A model generated the notes under the pieces. It was not told the origin of the DNA. It saw only the letters and a program-made list of their open reading frames with translations, and ran no database searches. Positions 14,266 to 14,320 of a stretch of DNA of 14,320 bases are shown piece by piece. Made by a program: the position numbers and the translations under genes. The stretch is from positions 1-14,320 of the forward strand of contig JAGLDT010000030.1 of NCBI GenBank assembly GCA_023145485.1. Reading direction: 5' to 3'. This stretch comes from Cocleimonas sp. (lineage in GTDB: Bacteria > Pseudomonadota > Gammaproteobacteria > Thiotrichales > Thiotrichaceae). Numbering within the stretch: the stretch's first letter is position 1; the number at the start of each line of letters is the position of its first letter.

Positions 14266-14320
14266 CTCAAAAACTTGGAATCAAATACTACCAACCACGG
14301 ATAGATAAGGCTTACGGATA

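Overview
The window looks like a chromosomal segment of an AT-rich gammaproteobacterium. The strongest placement clue is the adjacency of rlmN with a pilF/pilW-type TPR lipoprotein gene, a classic gammaproteobacterial arrangement, together with a PBP4-type DacB and a complete general L-amino-acid ABC transporter (AapJQMP type). I cannot name the genus. No tRNA, rRNA, CRISPR array, insertion sequence or phage gene was seen.

Layout. At 2-157 the 3' end of an unrecognised plus-strand gene runs toward a minus-strand DoxX-family membrane protein (195-824) and a small minus-strand DUF1127 protein (960-1223). A 403-base gap with two conspicuous inverted repeats leads to a plus-strand LysR-type regulator (1627-2517) and a beta-hydroxyacid dehydrogenase (2601-3488). 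After a 336-base AT-rich gap with a candidate promoter and a leader that can fold two ways comes the aap operon: aapJ (3825-4826), a strong terminator hairpin, an operator-like palindrome, then aapQ, aapM and aapP (4971-8085). A DUF599 membrane protein (8197-8892) faces dacB (8932-10392, minus). A 588-base gap carries an orphan plus-strand terminator that may end a small RNA or small-protein transcript. A minus-strand gene at 10981-12135 resembles LCIB/LCIC-type carbonic anhydrases and is divergent from rlmN (12327-13448) and pilF/pilW (13470-14216). A perfect 16-bp hairpin follows pilF.

How the genes work together. AapJ captures amino acids in the periplasm, AapQ and AapM form the channel and AapP powers uptake. 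The terminator after aapJ would make the binding protein more abundant than the membrane complex, and the promoter-like element plus palindrome ahead of aapQ suggests separate control of the QMP part. DacB trims peptidoglycan in the periplasm, RlmN methylates rRNA and tRNA adenosines, and PilF/PilW supports type IV pilus secretin assembly. The LysR regulator and dehydrogenase may form one metabolic unit with an unknown substrate.

Start choices that differ from the longest open frame: aapQ (ATG 4971 instead of TTG 4953), dacB (start at 10392 rather than 10413) and the carbonic-anhydrase-like gene (start at 12135 rather than a GTG at 12183). The last two rest on clear Shine-Dalgarno sequences. 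The aapQ choice rests on ATG over TTG with only a weak ribosome site.
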